A DNA stretch of 64,000 bases from BRH-c25 sp035627615 (GCA_035627615.1 DASPLL010000047.1:79038-143037), one strand, 5' to 3'. Positions 16,131 to 24,756 are shown, counted from the stretch's first letter. A program made the numbers and translations. The notes: generated by a model from the letters alone, not told the origin.

Positions 16131-17660
16131 ATGAATAAAGAATTGTTTACCTTTACGGGTATCAGAAAAAGGCTGATCATTTATTACCTGATAATGACAA
16201 TGCTGCTTGGATTCACAAGCTTATTTTCCTATTATAACGCCAAGGTGATACTGATCAAGATGAATACGGTAATAACAGACTACGTTTATCTTAACAGCCT
16301 GAACAGTAATGTGAACCTGCTGATGACGGAGCTTGAGAAGTATCTCACCACCAAGTCCTCTGAGAATCTTCTGAACTACTACAACATATACAACAATCTG
16401 CAGGAGAAATCACAGCACATACCAAGAGAAGCATTGTACGACAATGATTATCTGATGCTTAAGGATATAGGCTTTATGATCGACAACCTGCTAATCGAGG
16501 CTGATAATGCCGTCAAGGCAAAGAGAGGCAGGATAAGCAGCGAATATATCTCGCATTTCACCAGATCAAATCAGATAAGTGAGAATATAAAGTTCTATAT
16601 AAATATACTTTTGGGGGACAAGCTTCAGAAGGGCTCGGAGAAGTATACCGCCATTACAAAGAATATGAATTACCTGAGCTATGTCAACCTGTTCATAATA
16701 TTTGGCTCATTATTCATAAGCCTGTCCCTGGCGATAGTATCCACCTACAGGCTTACAAAGCCTATAATTGAGCTTTCACATTCAGCAGAAAGGGTGTCTG
16801 CCGGTGATTTTGACGTCAGCCTGCCTAAAATCAGAACTGAAGATGAAATAAATGTGCTTGCCACTGCCTTCAACAAGATGATAGCCAGTATAAAAAGCTA
16901 TATTGATGAGCTTAAGAGCCAGGCGGAGGTTGAAAAGCTTCTGAAGGAGCAGGAAATGCAGAACTTAAGGATAAAGAGCCTTCTTAAGGATGCAGAGCTT
17001 AAATCACTGCAGTCCCAGATTAATCCGCATTTTCTTTTCAATACCCTGAATGCGGCATCACAGCTTTCCATGATGGAAGGAGCAGACAGGACCTCGGAGT
17101 TCATAGAGAATATCGCTGAGCTTTTCAGGTATAATCTGAGGAAGCTGGATGAACCTGCGACTCTGGCTGATGAAATAAAATATGCCAGAAATTATATGTT
17201 CATACTTAAGACCAGGTTCGGGAGCAGAATTGAGTTTCACACCGATGTTGACGAGAGAGTACAAAACGTAAAGATACCCTGCACCATAATACAGCCTATT
17301 ATAGAAAATGCCTTTATTCATGGGCTTCAGAACCTGGAAAGGGATGGGGAAATACTTCTAGCTGTAAGGTTGTGGGGTGAAAGCATACTTATCGAGGTAG
17401 AGGATAACGGGGAGGGAATGACAGGGGAGCAGGTAGCGGCGCTGCTCTCGATGAGAAACGGTGAGAACCTGCAGAGCAAGCATGTCACAGGGATAGGGAT
17501 ATCGAATGTTATTGAGAGACTGCAGCTTTATTATAACAAGTCGGAGGTCGGAGATGTCATTGAAATAGAAAGCAAGCTGGGACAGGGCACCAAGGTTACC
17601 TTAAAAATACCATATGAAGAGGACGTGTTGCAGGATGATGAGACTGTTGATTGCAGATGA
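16131..17660 (+). CDS. YesM-family sensor histidine kinase
   Basis: 509 residues. TM1 near residues 14-34 (LIIYYLIMTMLLGFTSLF), an extracytoplasmic region of about 150 residues, TM2 near 185-205, HAMP (TYRLTKPIIELSHSAERVSAGDFD), a coiled coil (~260-290), then the His_kinase domain with LQSQINPHFLFNTLNAA (phospho-His) and an HATPase_c domain (IEVEDNGEGMTGEQ, VTGIGISNVIERLQ). This architecture is typical of carbohydrate-sensing LytS/YesM kinases. Its stop overlaps the response regulator by 26 bases. The two binding proteins on either side are its likely ligand-sensing partners. Confidence 0.92.
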   Translation: MNKELFTFTGIRKRLIIYYLIMTMLLGFTSLFSYYNAKVILIKMNTVITDYVYLNSLNSNVNLLMTELEKYLTTKSSENLLNYYNIYNNLQEKSQHIPREALYDNDYLMLKDIGFMIDNLLIEADNAVKAKRGRISSEYISHFTRSNQISENIKFYINILLGDKLQKGSEKYTAITKNMNYLSYVNLFIIFGSLFISLSLAIVSTYRLTKPIIELSHSAERVSAGDFDVSLPKIRTEDEINVLATAFNKMIASIKSYIDELKSQAEVEKLLKEQEMQNLRIKSLLKDAELKSLQSQINPHFLFNTLNAASQLSMMEGADRTSEFIENIAELFRYNLRKLDEPATLADEIKYARNYMFILKTRFGSRIEFHTDVDERVQNVKIPCTIIQPIIENAFIHGLQNLERDGEILLAVRLWGESILIEVEDNGEGMTGEQVAALLSMRNGENLQSKHVTGIGISNVIERLQLYYNKSEVGDVIEIESKLGQGTKVTLKIPYEEDVLQDDETVDCR

Positions 17661-19254
17661 TGAATATCTTGTCATTGACTCACTTAAATATATTGTGGAT
17701 AGATTTGTCAGTGATGTTGAAGTGGTTGGTACGGCAAAGTCAGGCCGTGAAGCTATAGAAAAGGCCATTGAACTTAAGCCGGATATTGTCTTTATGGATA
17801 TTCACATGCCAGGCATAGACGGCATAGAGGCGATAAAGCAGATAAAAGCAATTGACAATGACATCATATTCGTTATTATCACTGCCTATGAGTATTTCAA
17901 CTATGCAAAGGAGGCAATAAACCTTGGCGTTCATGACTATCTGCTGAAGCCTATAAACAGGGGCAAGGTGGCTGAAACACTTGAGGGCATATGTACCGTT
18001 ATTGCTTCCCGGAGAGAGACCGTTCAGCGGGAGATACTCCTCAGGGAGAAGATGAATAAAGTAATACCTCACCTGGAGGGGCAGTTCATATACTCCCAGT
18101 TATTTGACGGAAATGCTTCACAGAAAGCGGGTTTTTATGAAGAAATATTCGGGATGAGGATAAGTCATGGTTATGTTATGATGGCAATTGTTGAGACCGC
18201 GGAAAATCAGGGAAATCAGGAGGGTATCAGGCTCAGTCTTGATAAGCAGAAGTTCTATGATGTGTTCAGCCATGAGCTTAAGAATCTGTGTCAGTGCCTT
18301 ATTGGTCCTCCCCTGCTGGATAAGGTTGCGGCTTACGTGCCTGTGGATGAAAGTGTTGACGCCTATGAAGCCAGAAATATATCCATTGATATAGCTTCAA
18401 AACTGGCGGATAAAATTAACAGAAATGTCGATATCAAATACAGGATAGGAATCGGAAGGAGTTATGACATCGGCAATTTTTCCAGGTCCTGCAACGAGGC
18501 TAATATGTCGGCTTCAACAAAGATCGATGATACTGTAGTGCATTTTGAGGACATAATGACAATGGGCAACGGCATTGACATGTATCCGGAAAGCCAGGAA
18601 AAAGAGCTTGTCAGAAAGCTGCTTGCAGTTGATGCGGAAGGTGCGGAGGATGCCTTTGAGAGTATATTCCTCTGGCTTACCATGAATTATAAAGAGGATA
18701 TTGCCAGGATAAAAACGAGAATGATCGAGCTTTTCTTCCAGATAAAGAGGTCGGTGCCGTATTTTACAGAGGATGACAGCCAGCAGGTACGAAGTTTTCT
18801 GAATAATGTCCTCAGGCTTCAGGACTTGCGGGAGCTCAAGCTCATCTGCACAGCCGTTCTTTCGCAGATAATAGCCACCATCAGGGAAGCCAGGGAGATG
18901 GAAATAAACAGCCTCAGTGCGAAAGTGAAAAAATATATCAACGAAAATTTTCATAGGGATATCAGTATGGATGATGCTGCGAAGGAGACAAACCTGAGCT
19001 ATCACTATTTCAGCAAGTTTTTCAAGGACTCAACAGGAAAGAGCTTTGTGGAATATCTTACTGAGCTTAGGGTGGATAAATCCAAGGAGCTGCTCTGCGG
19101 AACCAATGACAGCATTAAGGAGATCTGCTACAAAATAGGCTACAGCGATCCGAACTACTACTGCAAAATATTCAAGAAAGTCACAGGAATGACACCTACC
19201 GAGTACAGGGAGAATCAACAATCTGACGAGGTGATGAACATTGAAGCAGAATGA
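17635..19254 (+). CDS. YesN-type response regulator with AraC DNA-binding domain
   Basis: 539 residues starting at ATG 17635 (tandem ATG-ATG, overlapping the kinase gene; GAGGAC upstream). The receiver domain covers ~1-120: LLIADDEYLVIDSL, phospho-acceptor Asp in DIVFMDIHMPGIDG, Lys in HDYLLKPINRGKV. A ~300-residue helical middle is usual for YesN proteins. The C-terminal AraC domain has two helix-turn-helix units (SMDDAAKETNLSYHYFSKFF; IKEICYKIGYSDPNYYCKIF) and the family tail KVTGMTPTEYR. It should activate genes answering the sensed ligand; the target operon is not obvious locally. glgA downstream is one candidate. Confidence 0.92.
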   Translation: MMRLLIADDEYLVIDSLKYIVDRFVSDVEVVGTAKSGREAIEKAIELKPDIVFMDIHMPGIDGIEAIKQIKAIDNDIIFVIITAYEYFNYAKEAINLGVHDYLLKPINRGKVAETLEGICTVIASRRETVQREILLREKMNKVIPHLEGQFIYSQLFDGNASQKAGFYEEIFGMRISHGYVMMAIVETAENQGNQEGIRLSLDKQKFYDVFSHELKNLCQCLIGPPLLDKVAAYVPVDESVDAYEARNISIDIASKLADKINRNVDIKYRIGIGRSYDIGNFSRSCNEANMSASTKIDDTVVHFEDIMTMGNGIDMYPESQEKELVRKLLAVDAEGAEDAFESIFLWLTMNYKEDIARIKTRMIELFFQIKRSVPYFTEDDSQQVRSFLNNVLRLQDLRELKLICTAVLSQIIATIREAREMEINSLSAKVKKYINENFHRDISMDDAAKETNLSYHYFSKFFKDSTGKSFVEYLTELRVDKSKELLCGTNDSIKEICYKIGYSDPNYYCKIFKKVTGMTPTEYRENQQSDEVMNIEAE

Positions 19255-20314
19255 TATGCTGCGGAAGGTAATACTGATCTTTCTTTTATTCATCCTGGTG
19301 CTGCTCTTCTATTTTGTAATGAAGCAGCTGGATATAATAGATATTGAAGGCTATTTCAGCAAAAAGACCTTTGAGCAGAATGACGACAGGCTTGTAATCG
19401 GCTTTTCCCTTGGTACGCTTAAGGAGGAGCGCTGGCTTAAGGACAGGGATATACTCATTGCCAAGGTCAAGGAAATGGGAGCGGATATTATTGTCCAGAA
19501 TGCCAACAATGATGATCAGGACCAGCTGAAGCAGGTGAAATATCTGCTGGAACAGAATATCGACGTACTCATCATTGTACCGAATGACCTGGAGAAGGCA
19601 TCCAATGCAGTTGAACTGGCGAAAAGGCAGGGCGTGAAGGTCATATCCTATGACAGGCTGGTAATGAAATCCAATGCAGACCTTTATATATCCTTCGACA
19701 ATGAAAAAGTAGGTGAGCTGATGGCGAAATATGTATCGGAAAGGCTTGACAAAGGCAACATACTTATTGTAAACGGAGCAAACAGGGATCACAACACAAA
19801 AATGATAAAACAGGGCTATGACAGAGTGCTGTCTGATAGAATAAAGAGCGGGAATATAGAAATAATTGCAGAGGAATGGGCTGACAACTGGATGAAGGAG
19901 TATGCCTTTGAAGAGACAGTAAGGGCTATACAGGAAGGAAAGAGTATTGACGGAGTCATTGCAGGAAATGACAGCCTTGCAGAAGGGGTAATAGAAGCCC
20001 TTTCAGAGCACAGAATGGCAGGTAAGGTATATGTGGTAGGACAGGATGCAGACCTGTCAGCCTGCCAGAGAATAGTTGAAAGAACCCAGTTGATGACGGT
20101 TTATAAGCCGATAGAGAAGCTGGCGGGAGAAACGGCCAGACTTGCAGTCATGCTGGCAAAAGGGGAAAGCCTCAATATTAAGAAGACGATATACGACGGC
20201 AGATTTGATATTCCATATTATGAGCTGGAACCAATACCCGTAGATAAGGAGAATATTGATACAACGATTATCAAGGATGGTTTTCATATGAAGGAAGAAG
20301 TGTACAGGAATTAG
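19241..20314 (+). CDS. Membrane-anchored XylF-like sugar-binding protein
   Basis: 357 residues from a TTG start (GAGGTG 9 bases upstream) inside the end of the response-regulator gene (14-base overlap, likely coupled). An N-terminal transmembrane helix (~9-27, VILIFLLFILVLLFYFVM) without lipobox is followed by a Peripla_BP_4 domain closest in pattern to XylF: VIGFSLGTLKEERWLKDRD, DVLIIVPNDLEKASNAVE, KVISYDRLVMKSNADLYIS, DGVIAGNDSLAEGVIEAL, VVGQDADLSACQRIVERTQL, VYKPIEKLAGETARLAVML. This resembles XylFII of the clostridial XylFII-LytS three-component system. No sugar permease follows. The stop TAG begins a repeat unit (20312). Confidence 0.88.
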   Translation: MKQNDMLRKVILIFLLFILVLLFYFVMKQLDIIDIEGYFSKKTFEQNDDRLVIGFSLGTLKEERWLKDRDILIAKVKEMGADIIVQNANNDDQDQLKQVKYLLEQNIDVLIIVPNDLEKASNAVELAKRQGVKVISYDRLVMKSNADLYISFDNEKVGELMAKYVSERLDKGNILIVNGANRDHNTKMIKQGYDRVLSDRIKSGNIEIIAEEWADNWMKEYAFEETVRAIQEGKSIDGVIAGNDSLAEGVIEALSEHRMAGKVYVVGQDADLSACQRIVERTQLMTVYKPIEKLAGETARLAVMLAKGESLNIKKTIYDGRFDIPYYELEPIPVDKENIDTTIIKDGFHMKEEVYRN

Positions 20315-20343
20315 TCGCTAGTCGCTGGTCACTAGTCGCTAGA
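20312..20343. repeat. TAGTCGCTAGTCGC repeat, copy 1, beginning at a stop codon
   Basis: A 32-base segment starting at the TAG stop of the XylF-like gene. It matches 21909-21940 at 30 of 32 positions; that copy also begins at the TAG stop of the next gene, glgA. Both are made of 6-8 base TAGTCGC/TGGTCAC/TAGTCTC words. Confidence 0.85.
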
Positions 20344-20382
20344 ATTGAGAAAGGCGCTGGAGTGGAGATACGGGCTGCGGGG

Positions 20383-20406
20383 GTAGGGGCGATTCATGAA
20401 TCGCCC
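20383..20406. repeat. GTAGGGGCGATTC palindromic repeat, copy 1
   Basis: GTA plus a perfect 20-bp palindrome starting GGGGCGATTC... (core GGGCGATTCATGAATCGCCC at 20387-20406). An identical 24-base copy is at 32698-32721. Both lie in intergenic DNA rich in GGGTTGCGAGG-like words. The palindrome could form a hairpin in RNA, but there is no U-tract. Confidence 0.85.
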
Positions 20407-20462
20407 GCACAAAGGTTGTAAGGAACGCATTGCATGCGTTTCGCATATAAAGGAGGCATATT

Positions 20463-21911
20463 ATGAGTGAGGTAAAAGTACTTTTTGCTGCTTCTGAAGC
20501 AGTGCCCTATGCAAAGACCGGCGGGCTGGCGGATGTTGCAGGTACTCTGCCCAGGGAGCTTGCCAAGCTTGGTGCTGATGTAAGACTTATAATGCCGAAG
20601 TACGGAGTCATTCCCAAGAGCTTTACGGATAAAATGGAATACGTGGGTTATGTATATGTGGATCTGGCATGGAGGCATCAGTACTGTGCGGTACTGAAGC
20701 TTCAGCATGAAGGGGTTGCTGCATATTTCATAGATAATGAATATTACTTTAAAAGAGATGCTCTGTACGGACATTATGACGAAGCAGAGCAGTTTGCCTT
20801 TTTCAGCAAAGCAGTATTGAAGGTTCTACCCATGATCGGTTTCAAACCGGATATAATACACTGCAATGACTGGCAGACAGGTGTCGTAAGCGTTTATCTC
20901 AGGTCACAGTTCGGACGTGAGGAATTCTACAGGAATATCAGGACGGTATATACGATCCACAACCTCAAATATCAGGGGATATTTGACAAGAAGATACTTG
21001 ATGATATCCTCGGGTTGGGGTGGGAGTATTTCAACTCCGAGGGGCTGGAGTTCCATGACTCCGTTAATTATATGAAGGCCGGTATAGCATATTCGGATGT
21101 GATAACCACAGTCAGCAGGACTTATGCCGAAGAAATAAAGCATGATTTCTTCGGCGAAAACCTTAACGGAATGATAAATAAACGGAGTGAAAGCCTTTTT
21201 GGAATAGTGAACGGAATAGACTACCAGGAAAATAACCCGGCAGAGGACTGCAGGATTTTTAAAAACTTTGATGCTGAGGATATCGGGGGCAAATACGAGA
21301 ATAAGAGAATGCTGCAGCAGAGCCTCGGACTGCCTGAAAATCCTGAAGTACCCGTTATGAGTATTGTGTCGAGGCTGGTGGACCAGAAGGGCTTCGATCT
21401 GATTGCCTGTGTTTTTGAAGAGCTGCTGAAGCTGGATATACAGCTTGTGGTGCTGGGGACAGGAGACAAAAGGTACGAAGAAATGTTTGGAAATGCAGCT
21501 TCCAGGTACCCTGATAAGGTCTCGGCAAACCTTAAATATGACGGTGTCCTGGCCCAGAGGATATATGCAGGCTCCGACATGTTCCTGATGCCGTCCCTGT
21601 ATGAACCCTGCGGGCTCAGCCAGCTTTTCAGCCTGAGATACGGCACAGTACCGATCGTAAGGGAAACAGGCGGATTAAAGGATACAATAGAGCCTTATAA
21701 TGAATTCACAGGAGAAGGAACAGGCTTCACCTTTGCATGCTATAATGCCCATGAGATGCTGGACGCAGTAAAGCGTGCAATAAGCGTATACAGACAGAAG
21801 GACGTATGGAAAACTGTCATAAAAAACGGAATGCAGCAGGACTTCTCGTGGAACAAGTCGGCAAGGGAGTATATGGAGTTGTATGAGAGGGTGCTGGCTG
21901 CGAAGCCATAG
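20463..21911 (+). CDS. glgA: Glycogen synthase (ADP-glucose type, GT5)
   Basis: 482 residues, full length. Transfers glucose from ADP-glucose to growing alpha-1,4-glucan. Signatures: KTGGLADVAGTLPREL (ADP-glucose binding Lys-Thr-Gly-Gly near residue 18), HCNDWQTGVVSVYLR, YTIHNLKYQGIFD, VSRLVDQKGFDLI, and SLYEPCGLSQLFSLRYGTVPIVRETGGLKDT (C-terminal acid/base-nucleotide site). AGGAGG site 7 bases before the ATG. No glgB, glgC or glgP is nearby, so it appears isolated, bracketed by near-identical 32-base repeats that begin at the flanking stop codons. Confidence 0.95.
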   Translation: MSEVKVLFAASEAVPYAKTGGLADVAGTLPRELAKLGADVRLIMPKYGVIPKSFTDKMEYVGYVYVDLAWRHQYCAVLKLQHEGVAAYFIDNEYYFKRDALYGHYDEAEQFAFFSKAVLKVLPMIGFKPDIIHCNDWQTGVVSVYLRSQFGREEFYRNIRTVYTIHNLKYQGIFDKKILDDILGLGWEYFNSEGLEFHDSVNYMKAGIAYSDVITTVSRTYAEEIKHDFFGENLNGMINKRSESLFGIVNGIDYQENNPAEDCRIFKNFDAEDIGGKYENKRMLQQSLGLPENPEVPVMSIVSRLVDQKGFDLIACVFEELLKLDIQLVVLGTGDKRYEEMFGNAASRYPDKVSANLKYDGVLAQRIYAGSDMFLMPSLYEPCGLSQLFSLRYGTVPIVRETGGLKDTIEPYNEFTGEGTGFTFACYNAHEMLDAVKRAISVYRQKDVWKTVIKNGMQQDFSWNKSAREYMELYERVLAAKP

Positions 21912-21940
21912 TCGTTAGTCGCTGGTCACTAGTCTCTAGA
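21909..21940. repeat. TAGTCGCTAGTCGC repeat, copy 2, beginning at the glgA stop
   Basis: Second copy of the 20312 repeat (30/32 identical), starting exactly at the TAG stop of glgA. Similarity continues weakly for another ~25 bases (AAGGC..TGGAG), then GGGGTACGGGGTTTCGAGG words fill the DNA to about 22020. Confidence 0.85.
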
Positions 21941-22083
21941 GTTCGGGTAAGGCTTTGGAGAGATGAGCAGGTAAGGGGTACGGGGTTTCGAGGTTTCGGG
22001 GTACGAGGTGCTGAGGTAAAGCTGCGAAGTTTTGGAATGGGCTTTTGAAAATCAAGCCCATTTTTATTTGAAAGACAAACCAA

Positions 22084-22299
22084 GGAGCGGTCATGTAATA
22101 GACTAAATATGCTTATACAGAAATTGTCAATGGCTCTTAGCAATGAAGCCTTAGAAACAACCTTATGCGAGGCACGGATGCCGAAGCAAGTCCTAAAGGT
22201 CACGGATGACCATTTTAGGACGCTAGGTTTTTCTTAGGCTGAATTGCTTAGTGCCATCAATTTCTGTATACGTATATGTGGCTATTATGTGACCGCTCC
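22084..22299. mobile_element. 216-bp MITE-like foldback element between glgA and trpB
   Basis: Ends: GGAGCGGTCATGTAATAG and, inverted, GGAGCGGTCACATAATAG. Inside is a second long inverted repeat (22114-22151 against 22236-22270; TATACAGAAATTG ... AATGGC.CT.AGCAAT). The centre carries two hairpins with the same loop: GGCA-CGGA-TGCC (22171-22182) and GGTCA-CGGA-TGACC (22198-22211), the latter nested in TCCTAAA/TTTTAGGA. The whole element folds as one arm. It lies between two convergent genes. No clear target duplication is seen. A 51-bp relative is at 2787. Together with the repeats it fills the ~400-base gap. Confidence 0.8.
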
Positions 22300-22314
22300 A
22301 GTTTACCGCTCCAA

Positions 22315-23691
22315 TTAAACAGCAGGAACATCCGGCAGCAGATCAAAGCCCTTCTGCAAATCAGCGTCGGAAGGCATATGGTCGGACATATTGCCGCTGT
22401 TGTACTGCATGTAGGCCTGCATATCAAAGTAACCGGTGCCCGTAAGCCCGAACAGTATTGTTTTTGCTTCTCCTGTTTCCCTGCATTTCAGGGCTTCATC
22501 TATGGCAGCACGGATAGCATGAGCAGACTCGGGCGCCGGGAGTATTGTCTCATATTTTGCAAAGATACCGGCTGCATCAAATACACTGGTCTGTTCAGCA
22601 GCCCGGGCTTCGTTTATATACCCGTCATGATAGAGCTTTGAAAGCATCGGGCTCATGCCATGATAGCGCAAACCCCCGGCGTGGTTGGGTGATGGAATGA
22701 ACTCACAGCCCAGTGTATACATCTTTGCAAGAGGTGTGACCTTACCTGTATCACAGAAGTCATAGGCGTATTTACCTCTGCTTAGTGAAGGGCAGGAAGC
22801 GGGTTCCACTGCGATAAAATATGGAGCTTTTCTGTCGGCCAGCTTATCCTGCATGAAGGGTGCTATAAGGCCGCCAAGATTAGAGCCTCCACCGGCGCAG
22901 CCGATCACTATATCCGGGTACTCACCGATTTTTTCCATAGCCAGCTTTGATTCCAGACCGATTATAGATTGATGGAGCAGGACCTGATTTAAGACAGAGC
23001 CCAGGACGTAACGGCAGTTTTCAGTTGTGACTGAGTGTTCGATAGCCTCAGAGATAGCGCAGCCAAGACTGCCTCCCGTTTGCGGATTTTTGGCTAGAAT
23101 GGAACGTCCGGCTACAGTCTGGGAGGAAGGGCTTGGAATCACCTTTGCTCCGAAGTTTTCCATTATCGCTTTACGGTAAGGCTTTTGTTCTGAAGAAACC
23201 TTGACCATATAGACGGTCAGGGGCATCCCGAAATAGGCACAGGCTTCAGCCAGTGCAGTTCCCCACTGACCTGCGCCTGTCTCTGTAGTAAGGGAAGTAA
23301 TGCCCTGTTTTTTCGCATAATAGACCTGCGCAATGGCAGAATTGAGCTTATGGCTTCCCGAGGTGTTGTTCCCTTCGAATTTGAAGTAAATCTTCGCAGG
23401 GGTATCAAGTGCTTTTTCCAGATTATATGCACGGCAAAGAGGGGAGGGGCGGTAGATTTTATAGAACTCCAGGACCTCCTCCGGGATATCGACATACCTG
23501 GTCTTGTCATCCATTTCCTGTTTTGCGAGCTCCTCGCAGAATACCGGATATAAATCCTCAAGCTTTGCAGGCTTCATGCTGCCCGGATTTATATAAGGGT
23601 CATGATTTTCCTTCATATCAACCCTGAGATTATACCACTGTCTTGGGATCTCCTTCTCTGATAAATAAACTCTGTAGGGTACTTTACTCAT
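22315..23691 (-). CDS. trpB: Tryptophan synthase beta chain, TrpB2 type
   Basis: 458 residues, longer than TrpB1 (~400) as usual for the TrpB2 group. PLP enzyme joining indole (or a related acceptor) with serine. PLP lysine in GNNTSGSHKLNSA (~residue 113), glutamate/ammonium segment TTETGAGQWGTALAEAC, phosphate-binding GCAGGGSNLGG, ALLTGTGYFD-like end (LFGLTGTGYFDMQAYM). Start MSKVPYRVYLSEKEIPRQWYN is TrpB2-like, and residues contacting TrpA in TrpB1 are not preserved, so it may work alone as an indole-salvage enzyme. Preceded by a Trp-specific T-box leader; no other trp gene is adjacent. Confidence 0.92.
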   Translation of the reverse strand: MSKVPYRVYLSEKEIPRQWYNLRVDMKENHDPYINPGSMKPAKLEDLYPVFCEELAKQEMDDKTRYVDIPEEVLEFYKIYRPSPLCRAYNLEKALDTPAKIYFKFEGNNTSGSHKLNSAIAQVYYAKKQGITSLTTETGAGQWGTALAEACAYFGMPLTVYMVKVSSEQKPYRKAIMENFGAKVIPSPSSQTVAGRSILAKNPQTGGSLGCAISEAIEHSVTTENCRYVLGSVLNQVLLHQSIIGLESKLAMEKIGEYPDIVIGCAGGGSNLGGLIAPFMQDKLADRKAPYFIAVEPASCPSLSRGKYAYDFCDTGKVTPLAKMYTLGCEFIPSPNHAGGLRYHGMSPMLSKLYHDGYINEARAAEQTSVFDAAGIFAKYETILPAPESAHAIRAAIDEALKCRETGEAKTILFGLTGTGYFDMQAYMQYNSGNMSDHMPSDADLQKGFDLLPDVPAV

Positions 23692-23723
23692 GATTTTTTA
23701 CTCCTTTCTATTTTTAAATACAT

Positions 23724-23990
23724 ATAAAAAGGCCCTTGCCCCAAATAAAGGGACAAGAGCCTATACTCCTGCGGTACCACCCGGATTGATGATAAAACAT
23801 CCACTTGCTCCACATACAGATAATATGCGCTCCCATTATAACGGGTGGAGATCCCGTCAGCGCCTACTCGGAGAATTCCTTTCGGGCTGCCTTCGTGAGT
23901 CCATTCAACAAAGCACCTGCTGCCGCTTCACACCAACCGCGGCTCTCTTTGAACATGCAGCTCAGTTTACTATTCTCATTCATCAGTTTA
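23724..23990 (-). promoter_or_regulatory. T-box leader, tryptophan specifier (UGG), controlling trpB2
   Basis: On the minus strand: the T-box core GGGTGGTACCGCAGG (23768-23782 region), a terminator GCTCTTGTCCC/GGGGCAAGGGC with TTTTT (23726-23761), and a stem I region with the specifier loop GAA-TGG-ACTC (UGG at 23901-23903), i.e. a tryptophan codon followed by A. Uncharged tRNA-Trp should stabilise the antiterminator and switch trpB2 on. Specifier identity agrees with the gene. The leader explains the ~400-base gap before the next gene. Confidence 0.93.
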
Positions 23991-24004
23991 GTATATTAAT
24001 GTTT

Positions 24005-24033
24005 ATATTAATTCTATTATCAGAATTTGTCAA
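24005..24033 (-). promoter_or_regulatory. Sigma-A promoter of the trpB2 T-box transcript
   Basis: TTGACA (24028-24033), 17-base spacer, TAATAT (24005-24010) on the minus strand, just upstream of the T-box leader. Confidence 0.85.
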
Positions 24034-24042
24034 TATAAATTT

Positions 24043-24072
24043 TAAAGCCCACCAGAGAGACAGGTGGGCTTA
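24043..24072 (-). terminator. Terminator after the small glycine-rich membrane protein
   Basis: AAGCCCACC, 9-base loop, GGTGGGCTT followed by TAAAATTT on the minus strand, about 25 bases beyond the stop at 24095. Confidence 0.7.
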
Positions 24073-24094
24073 AGGTAATCTGAAGTTCTGTTAA

Positions 24095-24343
24095 TTATAC
24101 TGGGGGGCCGCCAAAGCCGAAGGTTCTTCCAAAACCACCAAATGCGATTATCGCAAGTATGATGATGAAGAAGAAGCTGTTGTCTATACCCCAGGACGGA
24201 CCTGCTGCAAGAAGTATGAACAATAGGAGCAGAAGCAGGAAACCATTGTTATGGCAAAGACCTGCCAAAGGGGATACTGCTGGTCCCGGCAGGCAACCGG
24301 CTGCTGCTACGCCCGGATTTACTGATCCATAACCATTAGCCAT
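24095..24343 (-). CDS. Small Gly/Pro-rich hydrophobic protein, unknown
   Basis: 82 residues with an excellent AAGGAGGTG site. The first ~30 residues are Gly/Pro/Ala-rich (MANGYGSVNPGVAAAGCLPG), followed by two hydrophobic segments (FLLLLLLFILLAAG; FFFIIILAIIAFGGFG) and a Gly-rich end FGRTFGFGGPPV. It resembles the YjcZ/CotJ-like small sporulation proteins in style only; I cannot name a family. Monocistronic with its own terminator. Probably a spore or membrane-associated peptide. Confidence 0.75.
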   Translation of the reverse strand: MANGYGSVNPGVAAAGCLPGPAVSPLAGLCHNNGFLLLLLLFILLAAGPSWGIDNSFFFIIILAIIAFGGFGRTFGFGGPPV

Positions 24344-24525
24344 AATTACACCTCCTTTCAGGAATAAAGGTTGTTTACCCTTTCTTCAATAACATACTAT
24401 GTACATGCATGAAATTTGTTACTATGCATATTAATATATTTTTTTCTATTGCAGATAATTATAGTGAGTGAGCACTTGGAGGTTTTTAGAATTTACTCAC
24501 AATCAGCTTATCAGGAGGTGTTGGT

Positions 24526-24756
24526 ATGCAGGATAAAGCAAGGATCATAAAGGTCAGGAAGAATCCTGACGGGGATATCACAGATGTAATGCTCCAGAAC
24601 GGTAATGTATATTCGATTGATGAAGCGGTAATAATGGCTAAAGATGGATTGATCACCGATATGAATGTAGGACGTGCAAAAAACGGCAGGGAGTATTTAA
24701 GGTCTGACCCTAATGGCGAACAAAACGACAACCTTGACAATATGCCCATATTTTAA
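24526..24756 (+). CDS. DUF3892 domain protein
   Basis: 76 residues, CAGGAGGTG site. The domain reads ARIIKVRKNPDGDITDVMLQ, NVYSIDEAVIMAKDGLI, VGRAKNGREYLRS, the usual DUF3892 signature; function is unknown in the family, which is frequent in spore-formers. The gene is 26 bases before another small protein gene and likely co-transcribed with it. Confidence 0.85.
   Translation: MQDKARIIKVRKNPDGDITDVMLQNGNVYSIDEAVIMAKDGLITDMNVGRAKNGREYLRSDPNGEQNDNLDNMPIF

Noticed and set aside
20312..20343. CRISPR-like array
   Set aside because: Units are 6-8 bases, contiguous and degenerate, without unique spacers of constant length.
21817..22203. 128-aa minus-strand ORF spanning the glgA end and repeats
   Set aside because: Overlaps glgA and reads through word repeats and the foldback; low-complexity, Ser/Pro-rich translation.
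23690..24073. 127-aa plus-strand ORF over the T-box region
   Set aside because: It is the antisense of the Trp T-box leader, whose promoter, specifier, T-box core and terminator account for the sequence.
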